Origin: Pseudomonadales bacterium
GTDB taxonomy: Bacteria > Pseudomonadota > Gammaproteobacteria > Pseudomonadales > Azotimanducaceae
Assembly: GCA_041395945.1 (NCBI GenBank)
Contig: JAWKZN010000001.1
Location: forward strand, 1,922,001 to 1,986,000
Direction of reading: 5' to 3'
Length of the DNA stretch: 64,000 nucleotides
Part shown: in pieces, positions 1-8,419 of the stretch
Position numbering within the stretch: position 1 is the first letter of the stretch
Layout: each line of letters opens with the position of its first letter
The notes under the pieces: model-generated
Database searches by the model: none
What the model was told of the DNA's origin: nothing
The model's input: the letters and a program-made list of their open reading frames with translations, nothing else
Made by a program: the position numbers and the translations under genes

Positions 1-567
1 CGGAAGGTACTGCTCGCACCCCTCTACGTTGTGGTCGCACTGGCAGCATTTGCCCTGTTGTCTTCCCTGATCAGCGGATTCCAGGCGCTGTATGACGCTT
101 CGGAATCTGTTAACAGCGCAAGCGACACCAGGGACATCACAGCTGATGTGACGGGCCGGGTCCGCAGTGTTGCAGATGGCGATACCTTTTTGCTGGAAAC
201 TACAGAAGGCGTTCGCCTCGTGGTGCGGGTTGCGGAAATCGACGCTCCAGAACAGGACCAACCCTTCGGTGACCAGTCAAAAAGGGCGCTGACAAAACTC
301 GTGAGCGGACGCAGCGTGCAGCTGCTCGTGCAGACCACAGACACTTATGGTCGAGCAGTCGCACGACCCTATGTCGGCACCACGGATGTGTCCGCCGAAA
401 TGATCGCCTCCGGGTCGGCATGGGTGTACCGGCACTATCAGCGAGAGGCACGGCTGTCTGATCTGGAGCGCGCGGCAAAGCAGGCGAAAAAGGGGCTCTG
501 GGCATTGCCTGCGGCTCAGCGACAGCCACCCTGGGAGTGGCGCAGAACACATCCACGCAAAGGCTGA
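1..567 (+). CDS. SNase-like (thermonuclease family) nuclease, membrane-anchored, 5' end uncertain
   Basis: Staphylococcal-nuclease (TNase-like) domain protein, probably cleaving nucleic acid outside the cytoplasm. Counting from a GTG at 31 (178 aa), a hydrophobic anchor or signal spans residues 2-18, followed by the SNase fold: DGDT at 49-52, RVAEIDAPE at 66-74 and DTYGR at 104-108, matching the Ca/substrate and arginine/glutamate catalytic blocks of the family. The frame is open back to base 1 and the hydrophobic stretch extends into it (PLYVVVALAAF), so the true start may lie before the window. The C-terminus ends in a basic PPWEWRR-type tail common in bacterial homologues. Family assignment is firm; the start and the in vivo substrate are not known. 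Confidence 0.85.
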   Translation, partial: RKVLLAPLYVVVALAAFALLSSLISGFQALYDASESVNSASDTRDITADVTGRVRSVADGDTFLLETTEGVRLVVRVAEIDAPEQDQPFGDQSKRALTKLVSGRSVQLLVQTTDTYGRAVARPYVGTTDVSAEMIASGSAWVYRHYQREARLSDLERAAKQAKKGLWALPAAQRQPPWEWRRTHPRKG

Positions 568-618
568 TCGGATGAAAGATTGTGATCGGCGGATTTCGCG
601 CGACTGTTAAGCTCCCGG

Positions 619-654
619 ATCCGCCAGTGGGAGGGCGCTCCGGGAATGGCGGAT
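619..654. repeat. Nested inverted repeat between the SNase and Sel1-like genes
   Basis: ATCCGCCA (619-626) pairs with TGGCGGAT (647-654), and an inner GGAG/CTCC pair (630-633 with 638-641) closes on a GGCG loop. There is no T-tract on either side, so it is not a classical terminator, although it lies between the convergent 3' ends of two genes. Bases 568-800 hold no gene I can support. Confidence 0.45.
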
Positions 655-800
655 TACGAGGTAGTCACCCGCTCTGCGCGATCTACCTCAAAATTTCTGC
701 CGAACCGGATGTAGCCCAGCGGGTTGGCGAAGCCCGGAAGATGCCCACAGGGGACATTACCGGAATCAGCAAGCGTGCGTTCGCAAGCTCGATATCCGAT

Positions 801-1421
801 CTAAGGCAATGGGTTCTCAGGCGACTCCTGGGAAGCTGCCAGAGCTGCTGTTTCCAGAGCTTCGACTTTCGCCGTGCCCTCATCGGCGCGTGGTTTGGCC
901 CACGGTTTACCGCCGATCAGCCGGTAGTTGTACATTTTTCGAAGCTGCGCCCGGGCATCAGCGTCACCGCTTTCGGCGCGGCTCAGAAGATCACGCTCCA
1001 GCGGGCCAACCCAGTTTATTGCGCGCTCGAGAGCAAGCGCTTGTTGCTTCTCATTCAACGTTGCGTTGATGGACGCACCGAGTTCCTCGATTTCGGCGCC
1101 TTGCTCGAACAGAAACTGCGCCGCAGTGTTGACGTTCGTGCCGTCTCCAATGCCGCTGCGAGGCGCAATGAATGACACCTGGCGGTCATGGATGTGAATC
1201 CACATTGCGGCGGTCACCGGGTCCTGTTCAACGCAAATGCCCTGCGAGTACATGACCGCGAGCGCGGTGATGTCGTCGGCGTGTCCCAGATCCGCGTCAC
1301 GCTGGTGCTTCTCGATATCGCAATTCCCGTTCGGGGACGTAGTGAGCACGTAGGTCGTTCCGACCATGATCGCGACGAGCAGCATGCCTGCAGCGAGCAG
1401 ACCGAATCGGTTTAGAGCCAT
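801..1421 (-). CDS. Sel1-like repeat protein with N-terminal membrane anchor
   Basis: 206-aa protein. I chose the ATG at 1421 because AGGAAGGA lies 5 nt upstream; an in-frame upstream start (1487) lacks this and adds a non-homologous stretch. Residues about 5-24 form one hydrophobic segment (signal anchor). Two degenerate Sel1/TPR-like helical hairpins are visible: one with the A-LAVMYSQGICVEQD pattern and a later, poorer one around AQLRKMYNYRLIGG. Sel1 proteins act as protein-interaction scaffolds; the partner is unknown. It stands alone, convergent with the upstream nuclease. Confidence 0.7.
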   Translation of the reverse strand: MALNRFGLLAAGMLLVAIMVGTTYVLTTSPNGNCDIEKHQRDADLGHADDITALAVMYSQGICVEQDPVTAAMWIHIHDRQVSFIAPRSGIGDGTNVNTAAQFLFEQGAEIEELGASINATLNEKQQALALERAINWVGPLERDLLSRAESGDADARAQLRKMYNYRLIGGKPWAKPRADEGTAKVEALETAALAASQESPENPLP

Positions 1422-1525
1422 AGCGGTCCTTCCTGGCGATTCACCAGATCGCGAGCGAAAGTGGACGGAGCATAACAAAATCTGCATTTACTATGTCCAT
1501 TGGTTACCGAAAGCTGATCTAGAGA

Positions 1526-1999
1526 TTAGTTGAGCATCTTTGAAAAAAGCAGCTGAGTTACTGTGAAACCCTTCCACTCAAAGAAGTCGTGAGCCTCTTT
1601 GTTCAGCATCCAAGTATCCAGAGCGATATGGGCGATACCTTCCGGTCGAGCACGTCCTTCTACTTTCGCGAATAGAGCGGATGCCGTTCCAGAGCGACGA
1701 ACTGATGAATCTACCAACACATGATGGATGTAGTATCTGGATTTAGCATATTTAAACGTGTTTTCAGGTATGCGTTGTATTTCATAGTAGAGGTAGGCGT
1801 AGACGCCGGTTTCATTGGAGGCGACCAAAACCGTATCAGTGTCACTTTCAATCAGTGTTGCGAAAAATTTCGCAACCTCCTTTGAGTTAGCTGGATATTT
1901 GAATTCTTCAGGGTACTGTTCAGCGTGTTGACGCTGTATCTGGTCGTTGAGTCGAACTAGATCGTTCAAATCGGTGACGGTTGCAATTCTAATATTCAT
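1526..1999 (-). CDS. GNAT-family N-acetyltransferase
   Basis: 157-aa GNAT-fold protein. After an N-terminal MNIRIATVTDL strand and long helices come the beta-4/beta-5 region HHVLVDSSVRRSGTAS, a slightly degenerate acetyl-CoA pyrophosphate loop (expected R/Q-x-x-G-x-G/A), and the C-terminal EWKGF motif. The substrate cannot be predicted. Base composition is strikingly AT-rich (about 37-47% GC in sampled 60-base lines) against about 60% or more in both neighbours, which suggests recent acquisition. Only a weak TTAGG lies before the start. The 155 bases between it and the next gene (2000-2154) hold nothing recognisable. Confidence 0.8.
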   Translation of the reverse strand: MNIRIATVTDLNDLVRLNDQIQRQHAEQYPEEFKYPANSKEVAKFFATLIESDTDTVLVASNETGVYAYLYYEIQRIPENTFKYAKSRYYIHHVLVDSSVRRSGTASALFAKVEGRARPEGIAHIALDTWMLNKEAHDFFEWKGFTVTQLLFSKMLN

Positions 2000-2154
2000 G
2001 GCCTAAGCGTGACAGGAATTGCTATAACCACAAGCTCGAATGGCGGCTCTTGGCCGTTCTGGCGCGATTTATGTAGACCAAGCAATGTCTGCTACGGAGT
2101 AAGCAGCTGTTGGACGACTCAGGCTGGGTGTCAGATGGTGCTGCAGCGGTCTGA

Positions 2155-3588
2155 TCACCCGGACTGCAAACCGGCATTGCTCAGCGCGGTCTTATACCCC
2201 GAGTACTTCGGCTGATCGATGGCAATCTGATTAACCACGGAACTGCGCAGGTAATCGACCAGTTCCGCCTTGTCCAGCGTCATGGTGCCGTCCCGCAATT
2301 CATTTACCAGTCGTCGGCGCAGAGTCACTCGATCCGCTGCGCTGGAAAACAGTCTGCGCAGCTTCTCCTCTTCGAGCTGCCGATGGCCGGGACCAATCGC
2401 CAGTTCACGCAGGACAATGTCGAGGGAATTACCGGCCACCCGGGCGAGAAAGTTCGTGCGACCGCTGCTGGACGACATGACATCGCCATGGAGGAAATCG
2501 CGCACGCTCGATAGCAGTTCGTCCGCTCGCGGCATGTCGACACCGTCGTCGAGATCGGCAGGGGCCACCAGATCCACCGGACCGGGAATCAGCAGATTGA
2601 CACAATCCACCTGGCACTCTGATGAACGCCGGCCGATCGCCGGACGCTCCACGGTCTTGTCCGGACCACTGCGGAAATGTTCGGCCATGCCAAGGCAGCC
2701 GACCGCCCACCAGAAAGAGCCGAACACTTCCCAGAATTTCACATGGTCCGCATCCACCGGCCGACCGGTTTCAGCCTCGTAGCCGGCAAACAGATCTTCC
2801 CTGGTGCCGAAGCCGCCCACGGGCAGTTCTGATTTCCCGAAACGCCAGGAGTTGGTGCAGATCCAGCCGAGATCCCGCATGGGATCCCCGATATGCGCGA
2901 TCTCCCAGTCGAGCACGGCGACGATGCCACTTTCGTCCACCATGAAATTGCCGTTGCGGAAATCATTGTGCACCAGGGTGGACGCATAGTTTTCCGGCAG
3001 ATGCTCCATGAGCCAGCGACCCGTGTAGTCGATCATCGGCTGAGGCGTGTTGAGCAGCTTGTAGCGCTCCCAGGTCTGGTTGACGAAGTACTCCGGCGGT
3101 GCGGTTTCAAGCCGTTCGCGCAATCCGGTCTGATCCAGATCGATGGCGTGAATGCGCGCCATGATGCGGCCGCACTCGAAGGCAAGCCTTTCGCGCACCT
3201 TTGCCAGGTCGGGTGAACGGGCGATGCGTGCGCCCAGTGCCTCGCCGTCGAGCCACTGCATGATGAAGCCTTCGCCGAGTTCGTCCGACTCCTTGAGCAC
3301 GTAGTGCACCTCGGGTTCAGGTACACCCGCCCTGCGTGCACAATCCATCAGCAGCGCTTCGGTTGCCAGACCCGGTGCCACCCTTACCTCGGATTGCACA
3401 ACAACCCCGCCCGGGGCCCGCCGCATGCACAGCCGCCGCTCACCGGTCGCTTCGGTGATGACGATGCGATAGGTTTCCTGGCTGGCGCCTCCGGAGAGGC
3501 GCTCCACGGATTTGAGACCCTCGCAGCCGCCGATTTCCCGAATCAGAACCCGCTCGAGACGGGTCTGGAACTCTTCGGACACACTCAT
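2155..3588 (-). CDS. APH-fold phosphotransferase (ACAD10/11-type), second gene of acyl-CoA dehydrogenase operon
   Basis: 477-aa protein. The N-terminal two-thirds is an aminoglycoside-phosphotransferase-like kinase: Gly-rich LSGGASQETY near 31-40, catalytic HNDFRNGN at 207-214 (Asp209 and Asn214 in the HxDxxxxN Brenner-type loop) and the metal-binding LDWE near 226-229. The remaining ~140 residues form a helical domain often found behind this kinase in proteobacteria. It starts 3 bases after the stop of the acyl-CoA dehydrogenase, so the two are co-transcribed. Human ACAD10/11 fuse the same two activities and phosphorylate and eliminate 4-hydroxyacyl-CoAs; an equivalent split system here is inference. 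An antibiotic-resistance role is unlikely. Confidence 0.88.
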   Translation of the reverse strand: MSVSEEFQTRLERVLIREIGGCEGLKSVERLSGGASQETYRIVITEATGERRLCMRRAPGGVVVQSEVRVAPGLATEALLMDCARRAGVPEPEVHYVLKESDELGEGFIMQWLDGEALGARIARSPDLAKVRERLAFECGRIMARIHAIDLDQTGLRERLETAPPEYFVNQTWERYKLLNTPQPMIDYTGRWLMEHLPENYASTLVHNDFRNGNFMVDESGIVAVLDWEIAHIGDPMRDLGWICTNSWRFGKSELPVGGFGTREDLFAGYEAETGRPVDADHVKFWEVFGSFWWAVGCLGMAEHFRSGPDKTVERPAIGRRSSECQVDCVNLLIPGPVDLVAPADLDDGVDMPRADELLSSVRDFLHGDVMSSSSGRTNFLARVAGNSLDIVLRELAIGPGHRQLEEEKLRRLFSSAADRVTLRRRLVNELRDGTMTLDKAELVDYLRSSVVNQIAIDQPKYSGYKTALSNAGLQSG

Positions 3589-3591
3589 CGA

Positions 3592-4863
3592 TCAGACTTC
3601 CTTCACCCCTTTCGGTGCGCGCTGCTTCATGTAACCGAACATGTAGCCGGCGATGCGGCGCATCTGGATTTCTTCCGCTCCCTCGGTGATGCGGTAGCGG
3701 CGGTGATGCCGATAGATGTGTTCGAAGGGCTTGTGGCGCGAGTAGCCAAGCCCGCCGTGTACCTGCATCGCCTGATCCGCAGCCTGACAGCAGAGGCGGT
3801 TCGCCCAGTAGTTACACATGGAGACCTTATCCGAGACGGAAAACGCGCCATTCTTATCCATCAGCCAGGCGGTCTTGTGGATGAGCGCCCGCAGCATCTC
3901 GCACTGGGTCTGCAGCTCCACCAGCGGAAACTGAATACCCTGATTGCTGGACAGGGGTTTGCCGAAAGGCTTGCGCTCCATGGCGTATTTCACCGATTCG
4001 GTGACACAGAACTGGGCAGCCCCGAGGCTCGATGCGGCCTGGCGGATGCGGTTTTCATTGAAGAAGTGCTGCACCACCTGCAGGCCACGCCCTTCCCCAC
4101 CGAAGATGGATCCGTGGGGCACCCGCACATTGGTGAAGGACACCCGACCGTGATCGGTGGGCATGTTGAAGGTCCACAGCATCTCTTCGATCTTCACCCC
4201 TTCGGCCTTCATCGGGGTAAGAAAAGCAGTGATGCCATCGCCGTCGCCCTGCTTGCCGCTGGTACGGGCCATCACCATGTCGTACTGGGCCTTGTGAATT
4301 CCCGTGTTCCAGGTCTTCTCACCATTGATGATCCACTCGTCCCCTTCACGGACCGCAGAGGTTTCCATGTGGGTCGCATCCGAGCCGTGATTCGGCTCGG
4401 TAATACCAAAGGCGAAGCCTTTGCGGCCTTCCGCCAGATCGTTTACCCACTCCGCTTTCTGTTCTTCAGTGCCGTACTGGAGCATGAGCAGCAGACCGAC
4501 ATTGTTGCCCACGATCGAGTGTTCGTTCTGCAGATCGTTGTGCAGGCCCAGACCCTTGACGGCCAGATGCTCGCGGATGATGGCCATACCCAGATTGGTA
4601 CCGTTCATGCCGCCGTATTCCTTGGCGAGCGGATACCGGTAGAAACCGGCCTCATCCGCCAGACGTTTGGCTTTGAAGAGCAGCTGCTCCCACTCTTCAT
4701 TGGGCAGACCGCCGCGCTCCCAGTCCGTGCGCGCGTCTTCGCGGCGATGGTCGAAGAAGCGGATGTTGTCATCCTGCTGTTCCAGCGGCTTGATGACTTT
4801 CTCAATGAAATCGTCGAGCCGCTTGAGCAGAGTGGCGATGTCTTCAGGAATATCGAAATCCAT
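3592..4863 (-). CDS. Acyl-CoA dehydrogenase (ACAD10/11-like)
   Basis: 423-aa FAD-dependent dehydrogenase. It has the N-terminal helical domain, the mid-domain FGITEPNHGSDATH flavin/substrate motif, and the C-terminal helical domain ending in ITEGAEEIQMRRI, where Glu394 is the probable catalytic base (MCAD-type position). I start at the ATG at 4863, preceded by a GGGGGA sequence; the open frame continues upstream to 5067 but that part is shadow sequence. It is the first gene of a two-gene operon with the APH-fold kinase, so a role in oxidising unusual (for example hydroxylated) acyl-CoAs is likely but unproven. Confidence 0.92.
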   Translation of the reverse strand: MDFDIPEDIATLLKRLDDFIEKVIKPLEQQDDNIRFFDHRREDARTDWERGGLPNEEWEQLLFKAKRLADEAGFYRYPLAKEYGGMNGTNLGMAIIREHLAVKGLGLHNDLQNEHSIVGNNVGLLLMLQYGTEEQKAEWVNDLAEGRKGFAFGITEPNHGSDATHMETSAVREGDEWIINGEKTWNTGIHKAQYDMVMARTSGKQGDGDGITAFLTPMKAEGVKIEEMLWTFNMPTDHGRVSFTNVRVPHGSIFGGEGRGLQVVQHFFNENRIRQAASSLGAAQFCVTESVKYAMERKPFGKPLSSNQGIQFPLVELQTQCEMLRALIHKTAWLMDKNGAFSVSDKVSMCNYWANRLCCQAADQAMQVHGGLGYSRHKPFEHIYRHHRRYRITEGAEEIQMRRIAGYMFGYMKQRAPKGVKEV

Positions 4864-4945
4864 GGTGTTCCCCCAGTGAGAGTTGTTGCGTTCTATTGGC
4901 CGGTTAATGGAGTGAATATACGCGACTGGCCGATCAGCGGCGATC

Positions 4946-6601
4946 TCAGTATCGGGCGGGTTCAGGGGTCGCCCCCGCAGCCGGGGTCCCGGCTTCCCGT
5001 TCCGTCTGGGCAGACACCATGTCGCGGACATCCTGCAGCAGCGCTTTCGCATCGAAAACAATGCCATCCCGGATCGTCCAGGCGACCCCGCCTGCCCGTT
5101 CGAGGGCGCCGGTTTCCCGATTCAGACGCATGTGGCCGGTGCCGTAGAGCAGTTTGAAGTTCTGCACCGGATTGCCCGCGACCAGCACCAGATCCGCCCG
5201 CTTCCCGGGCACCAGGGAGCCGATCTCATTCTCCAGGCCGAGCAGCCGGGCACCATTGAAGGTGGCCGCCTGCAGAACTTCGAGCGGATGGAAACCCGCT
5301 TCCTGCAGCATCTCCAGCTCCCGGATGTAGGCGAAGCCGAACAGTTTGAAGATGAAGCCCGCATCCGAGCCCGCCGCAACCCTGCCGCCGTGGTTCTTGT
5401 AGTCGTTCACGAAGCGCATCCAGCGCTGGAAGTTGTCCCGCCAGGCCACTTCGTCGGCGGTGGTCCAGTCGAAGTGGTAGGAGCCATGCAGCCGCGGGTC
5501 GGGCAGGAAGAAGCGTTTCAGACCGGGCCAGGTGTAGTCACGGTGCCATTCCGCGTCCCGCGCCCTGGCCACGTCCCGGTTGGCCTCGTAGATGGTGAAT
5601 GTCGGTACCAGTGTGAAATCGAGGGCGAGCAGCTCGTCCCGCACCGCATTCCATTTCTCCGAGCCTGGCGCGGCCGCCTGCGCCCACAGTCGACCCGCTT
5701 CCGAGAAGCGCCACTGCTCGTCGGAATAGTTGTAGTCCGGCGGATAGTCCTGCACGGTGCGGTCTTCGAACAGTGCCTCGGGCAGGCCGTACCAGTGCTC
5801 CATGCTGTCGAGGCCCATGCGGGCGCTGGTGAGCACGTTGACCTTGTAGACGGCAGTCTGGTCGTGATGATGCGAGGTGCCCATGCCGAGCTTCTGAGTC
5901 TCCGCCATCACCGCCTCGAGTGCTTCGCCCCGGCCACCACGCAGTTTCACCCCATCTGCACCAGTACGCCTGACCGCACGCACCCACTGCCGCGCCGCTT
6001 CCGGATCGGTGATCCGACCACCGGGAAACATTGCATGGACCACCAGGCGGGGTGCGGTGATTGCGCCACTTGCACTGCGGCGCCTGTGATCGAGCGTCCA
6101 CTTCAATCCCATGCCGGCGCCAACCTCCCGCACGGTGGTGATGCCGTGGGCGAGCCAGAGCTTGAAGACGTATTCCGGCGGTGTCAGATCGCCGGTGAGG
6201 CCCTGACCGATGGTGCCGATGTGGGCATGAGAATCGACGAAGCCAGGCAGGGCGTACATGCCGCGGGCGTCCAGTTCTTCGGTTGCAGACGCCGGTGCGG
6301 TCTGTCCCGGCCGCTCGATGCTGTAGATGTGTCCGCCGCGAATGTGGACGTCTACCGGACCCTGGGGTGGCGCCCCCTCCCCATTGATCAGCATCACATT
6401 GCGGATCAGCAGAGAATCAAATGGGCCCGATCCCTCCTGTCGCTCCGGTGCCGGAGCGGGCAGCCCAACACCCAGTGACGCTGCCAGCGCCGGGCCTTCC
6501 TCACCAGGCTCGACATCGAACCGGGCTGCGTGTGCCGGGCAGGACGCCGTCAGAGTGGCCAGAACCGCCAGGATCCAGCCGCAGCATCCCCTCATATTCA
6601 T
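4946..6601 (-). CDS. Exported amidohydrolase-family metal-dependent hydrolase
   Basis: 551 aa (549 from the second ATG at 6595, which has better spacing from GGGGAA). The N-terminal signal peptide is about residues 1-26 (cleavage near PAHA-AR). Amidohydrolase-superfamily TIM barrel: DSHAHIG (metal ligands His125 and His127), a later SHHHD motif, AGSDAGF carrying the catalytic Asp, and the C-terminal EIGSLVPGKRADLVLVAGNP signature of the imidazolonepropionase/prolidase-like branch. Substrate unknown; exported relatives hydrolyse peptide or cyclic amide bonds. It lies 82 bp upstream of the acyl-CoA dehydrogenase on the same strand, and is divergent from the acyl-CoA synthetase. Confidence 0.87.
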   Translation of the reverse strand: MNMRGCCGWILAVLATLTASCPAHAARFDVEPGEEGPALAASLGVGLPAPAPERQEGSGPFDSLLIRNVMLINGEGAPPQGPVDVHIRGGHIYSIERPGQTAPASATEELDARGMYALPGFVDSHAHIGTIGQGLTGDLTPPEYVFKLWLAHGITTVREVGAGMGLKWTLDHRRRSASGAITAPRLVVHAMFPGGRITDPEAARQWVRAVRRTGADGVKLRGGRGEALEAVMAETQKLGMGTSHHHDQTAVYKVNVLTSARMGLDSMEHWYGLPEALFEDRTVQDYPPDYNYSDEQWRFSEAGRLWAQAAAPGSEKWNAVRDELLALDFTLVPTFTIYEANRDVARARDAEWHRDYTWPGLKRFFLPDPRLHGSYHFDWTTADEVAWRDNFQRWMRFVNDYKNHGGRVAAGSDAGFIFKLFGFAYIRELEMLQEAGFHPLEVLQAATFNGARLLGLENEIGSLVPGKRADLVLVAGNPVQNFKLLYGTGHMRLNRETGALERAGGVAWTIRDGIVFDAKALLQDVRDMVSAQTEREAGTPAAGATPEPARY

Positions 6602-6678
6602 GATTTCCCCAAACCCGCCTCGCAGAGTGATCGAATCTATTTTAGAGTTAGGCGCTATTCAACCCGGGGGAGTGAGTG

Positions 6679-8382
6679 ATGTATCGGGAACTGCGTCAGG
6701 TATGGAACGAACTGATAGCCGAGGGCAGTCCGTTTGCCATCTCTGAAATCGAGGTCCGTGGCAACCGGATCAAGGCCTACACTGCCGCGCCACCGAGTCT
6801 GCGGGAGGTGTGGCTGGCCTCGAAGCAGTTCGCCGCGCGCGACTATCTGGTCTACGAAGATGAGCGCATCACCTACGCAGAGGCGCATCGCCAGGTCGCT
6901 TCGATCGCACAGTGGCTCGTAAATCACGGAGTCGGCAGCGGCGACCGGGTGGCCATCGCGATGCGGAACTATCCGGAGTGGCTGCTCGCCTACTGGGCGA
7001 CGGTGAGTATCGGCGCCACCGTGGTCGGCGTGAACGCCTGGTGGATCGGCCCGGAACTCGTCTACGGTCTCAACGATTCAAAACCCACCGTGCTGATCGG
7101 GGACGCAGAGCGGCTGGAGCGGGTTTTCGAACATATCGACGAGATTCCCGCAATGAGCATCGTGGGCGTGCGCATCCCGGGTGGCGTACCCAGCGGGGTA
7201 ATCGACTGGCAGGAACTTACCGGCGCGAATGTTGAGCTGCCGGAAGCGGCGATCGATCCGGACAGCGACGCCTGCATCTTCTACACCTCAGGCACCACCG
7301 GCCATCCGAAAGGCGCCCAGCTTACCCACCGGGGCTGTGTGAACAACATCATGAACCTGGCTTTCTGGGGCCAGTGCCTGGCGCTGTTCGCACAGCGGCA
7401 GGGTAAGGCCCCACCGCCGCCGGATCCGGCCAATCCGCCGATCATGGCCGGTCTCATCACGACACCGCTGTTTCATGTCACCGCCAATAACTGCCTCGCC
7501 CATGGTGCGACCCTCAACGGCGGCAAGCTGGTGCACATGTACAAATGGGACGCCCTGGAAGCGCTGAAAATCATCGAGCGCGAAAAGATCACCAATTTTA
7601 CCGGCGTGCCGGTGATGTCCCGGGAGCTCATTTCTCATCCGGATTTCGACAAGTACGATACTTCCTCCCTGCTCTCGGTTGGCGGCGGCGGTGCCCAGCT
7701 GCAACCGGACCTGGTGGGCAAGATCGACAGCAGTGTCAAAACCGCCAGACCCGGCACCGGCTATGGCATGACCGAGACCTGCGGCATCATCACTTCCATC
7801 GGTGGTGACTTCTTTGTCGATAAGCCCGAGAGTTGCGGGCCGGCAATGCCGAACTTCGATGTGAAGTGCGTGGATGATGAAGGCAACACCGTCGGTCCCG
7901 GCCAGGTTGGTGAACTCTGGGTCAAAGGCGGCAGTGTGATTCGCGGCTACCTGAACCGGCCGGACGCAACAGCCGAATCCATCACCGATGGCTGGCTGCA
8001 TACCGGCGATGTGGCGCGTCTCGATGAAAACGGCTTCATATTCATCGTCGACCGGAAAAAGGACATGGTCCTGCGCGGCGGTGAGAACGTGTACTGCGCG
8101 GAAGTGGAAAGCGCGATATTCGACCACCCGGCAGTATCCGAGTGCAGCGTGTTCGGGGTGCCGGACGATCGACTCGGTGAAGAAGTCGGTGTGGCCATAT
8201 TCCGCAATCCCGGCGCAAAGGTCGATGCGGCCGCGATACGCGCTCACTGCAAGGCGCGGATATCCAGTCACAAGATCCCGCGCTACATCTGGTTCGTGGA
8301 TGCCCCCCTGCCACGCAATGCCAATGGTAAATTCCTGAAGCGTGAGCTTCGGGAAATGCTCGATCCGGCCGGGGCACTGTAG
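6679..8382 (+). CDS. Acyl-CoA synthetase (AMP-binding, class I adenylate-forming)
   Basis: 567-aa ligase activating a carboxylic acid as acyl-AMP then acyl-CoA. P-loop YTSGTTGHPKG lies near residue 202, then GYGMTETCG (A5), HTGDVARLDENGF (A7/A8 hinge with the ATP-ribose Asp) and the C-terminal PRNANGKFLKR carrying the acylation-state Lys. I chose ATG 6679 over the GTG at 6676 because GGGGGAG is 6 nt away. It is transcribed away from the amidohydrolase and the acyl-CoA dehydrogenase/APH pair, so it probably supplies acyl-CoA substrate to that cluster. Chain-length specificity cannot be read from sequence. Confidence 0.92.
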   Translation: MYRELRQVWNELIAEGSPFAISEIEVRGNRIKAYTAAPPSLREVWLASKQFAARDYLVYEDERITYAEAHRQVASIAQWLVNHGVGSGDRVAIAMRNYPEWLLAYWATVSIGATVVGVNAWWIGPELVYGLNDSKPTVLIGDAERLERVFEHIDEIPAMSIVGVRIPGGVPSGVIDWQELTGANVELPEAAIDPDSDACIFYTSGTTGHPKGAQLTHRGCVNNIMNLAFWGQCLALFAQRQGKAPPPPDPANPPIMAGLITTPLFHVTANNCLAHGATLNGGKLVHMYKWDALEALKIIEREKITNFTGVPVMSRELISHPDFDKYDTSSLLSVGGGGAQLQPDLVGKIDSSVKTARPGTGYGMTETCGIITSIGGDFFVDKPESCGPAMPNFDVKCVDDEGNTVGPGQVGELWVKGGSVIRGYLNRPDATAESITDGWLHTGDVARLDENGFIFIVDRKKDMVLRGGENVYCAEVESAIFDHPAVSECSVFGVPDDRLGEEVGVAIFRNPGAKVDAAAIRAHCKARISSHKIPRYIWFVDAPLPRNANGKFLKRELREMLDPAGAL

Positions 8383-8419
8383 TCCGGTACAGGCCCCGCC
8401 GCATCGCTGGAGTCATGGA

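Noticed and set aside
582..1175. Plus-strand open frame of 197 codons.
   Set aside because: It mostly mirrors the minus-strand Sel1-like gene, which has an ideal Shine-Dalgarno and recognisable repeats.
2109..2115. Integron attC-like core (GTTGGAC) near the AT-rich GNAT gene.
   Set aside because: No matching RYYYAAC partner, no attC-like dyad around it and no integrase; a 7-base degenerate match is expected by chance.
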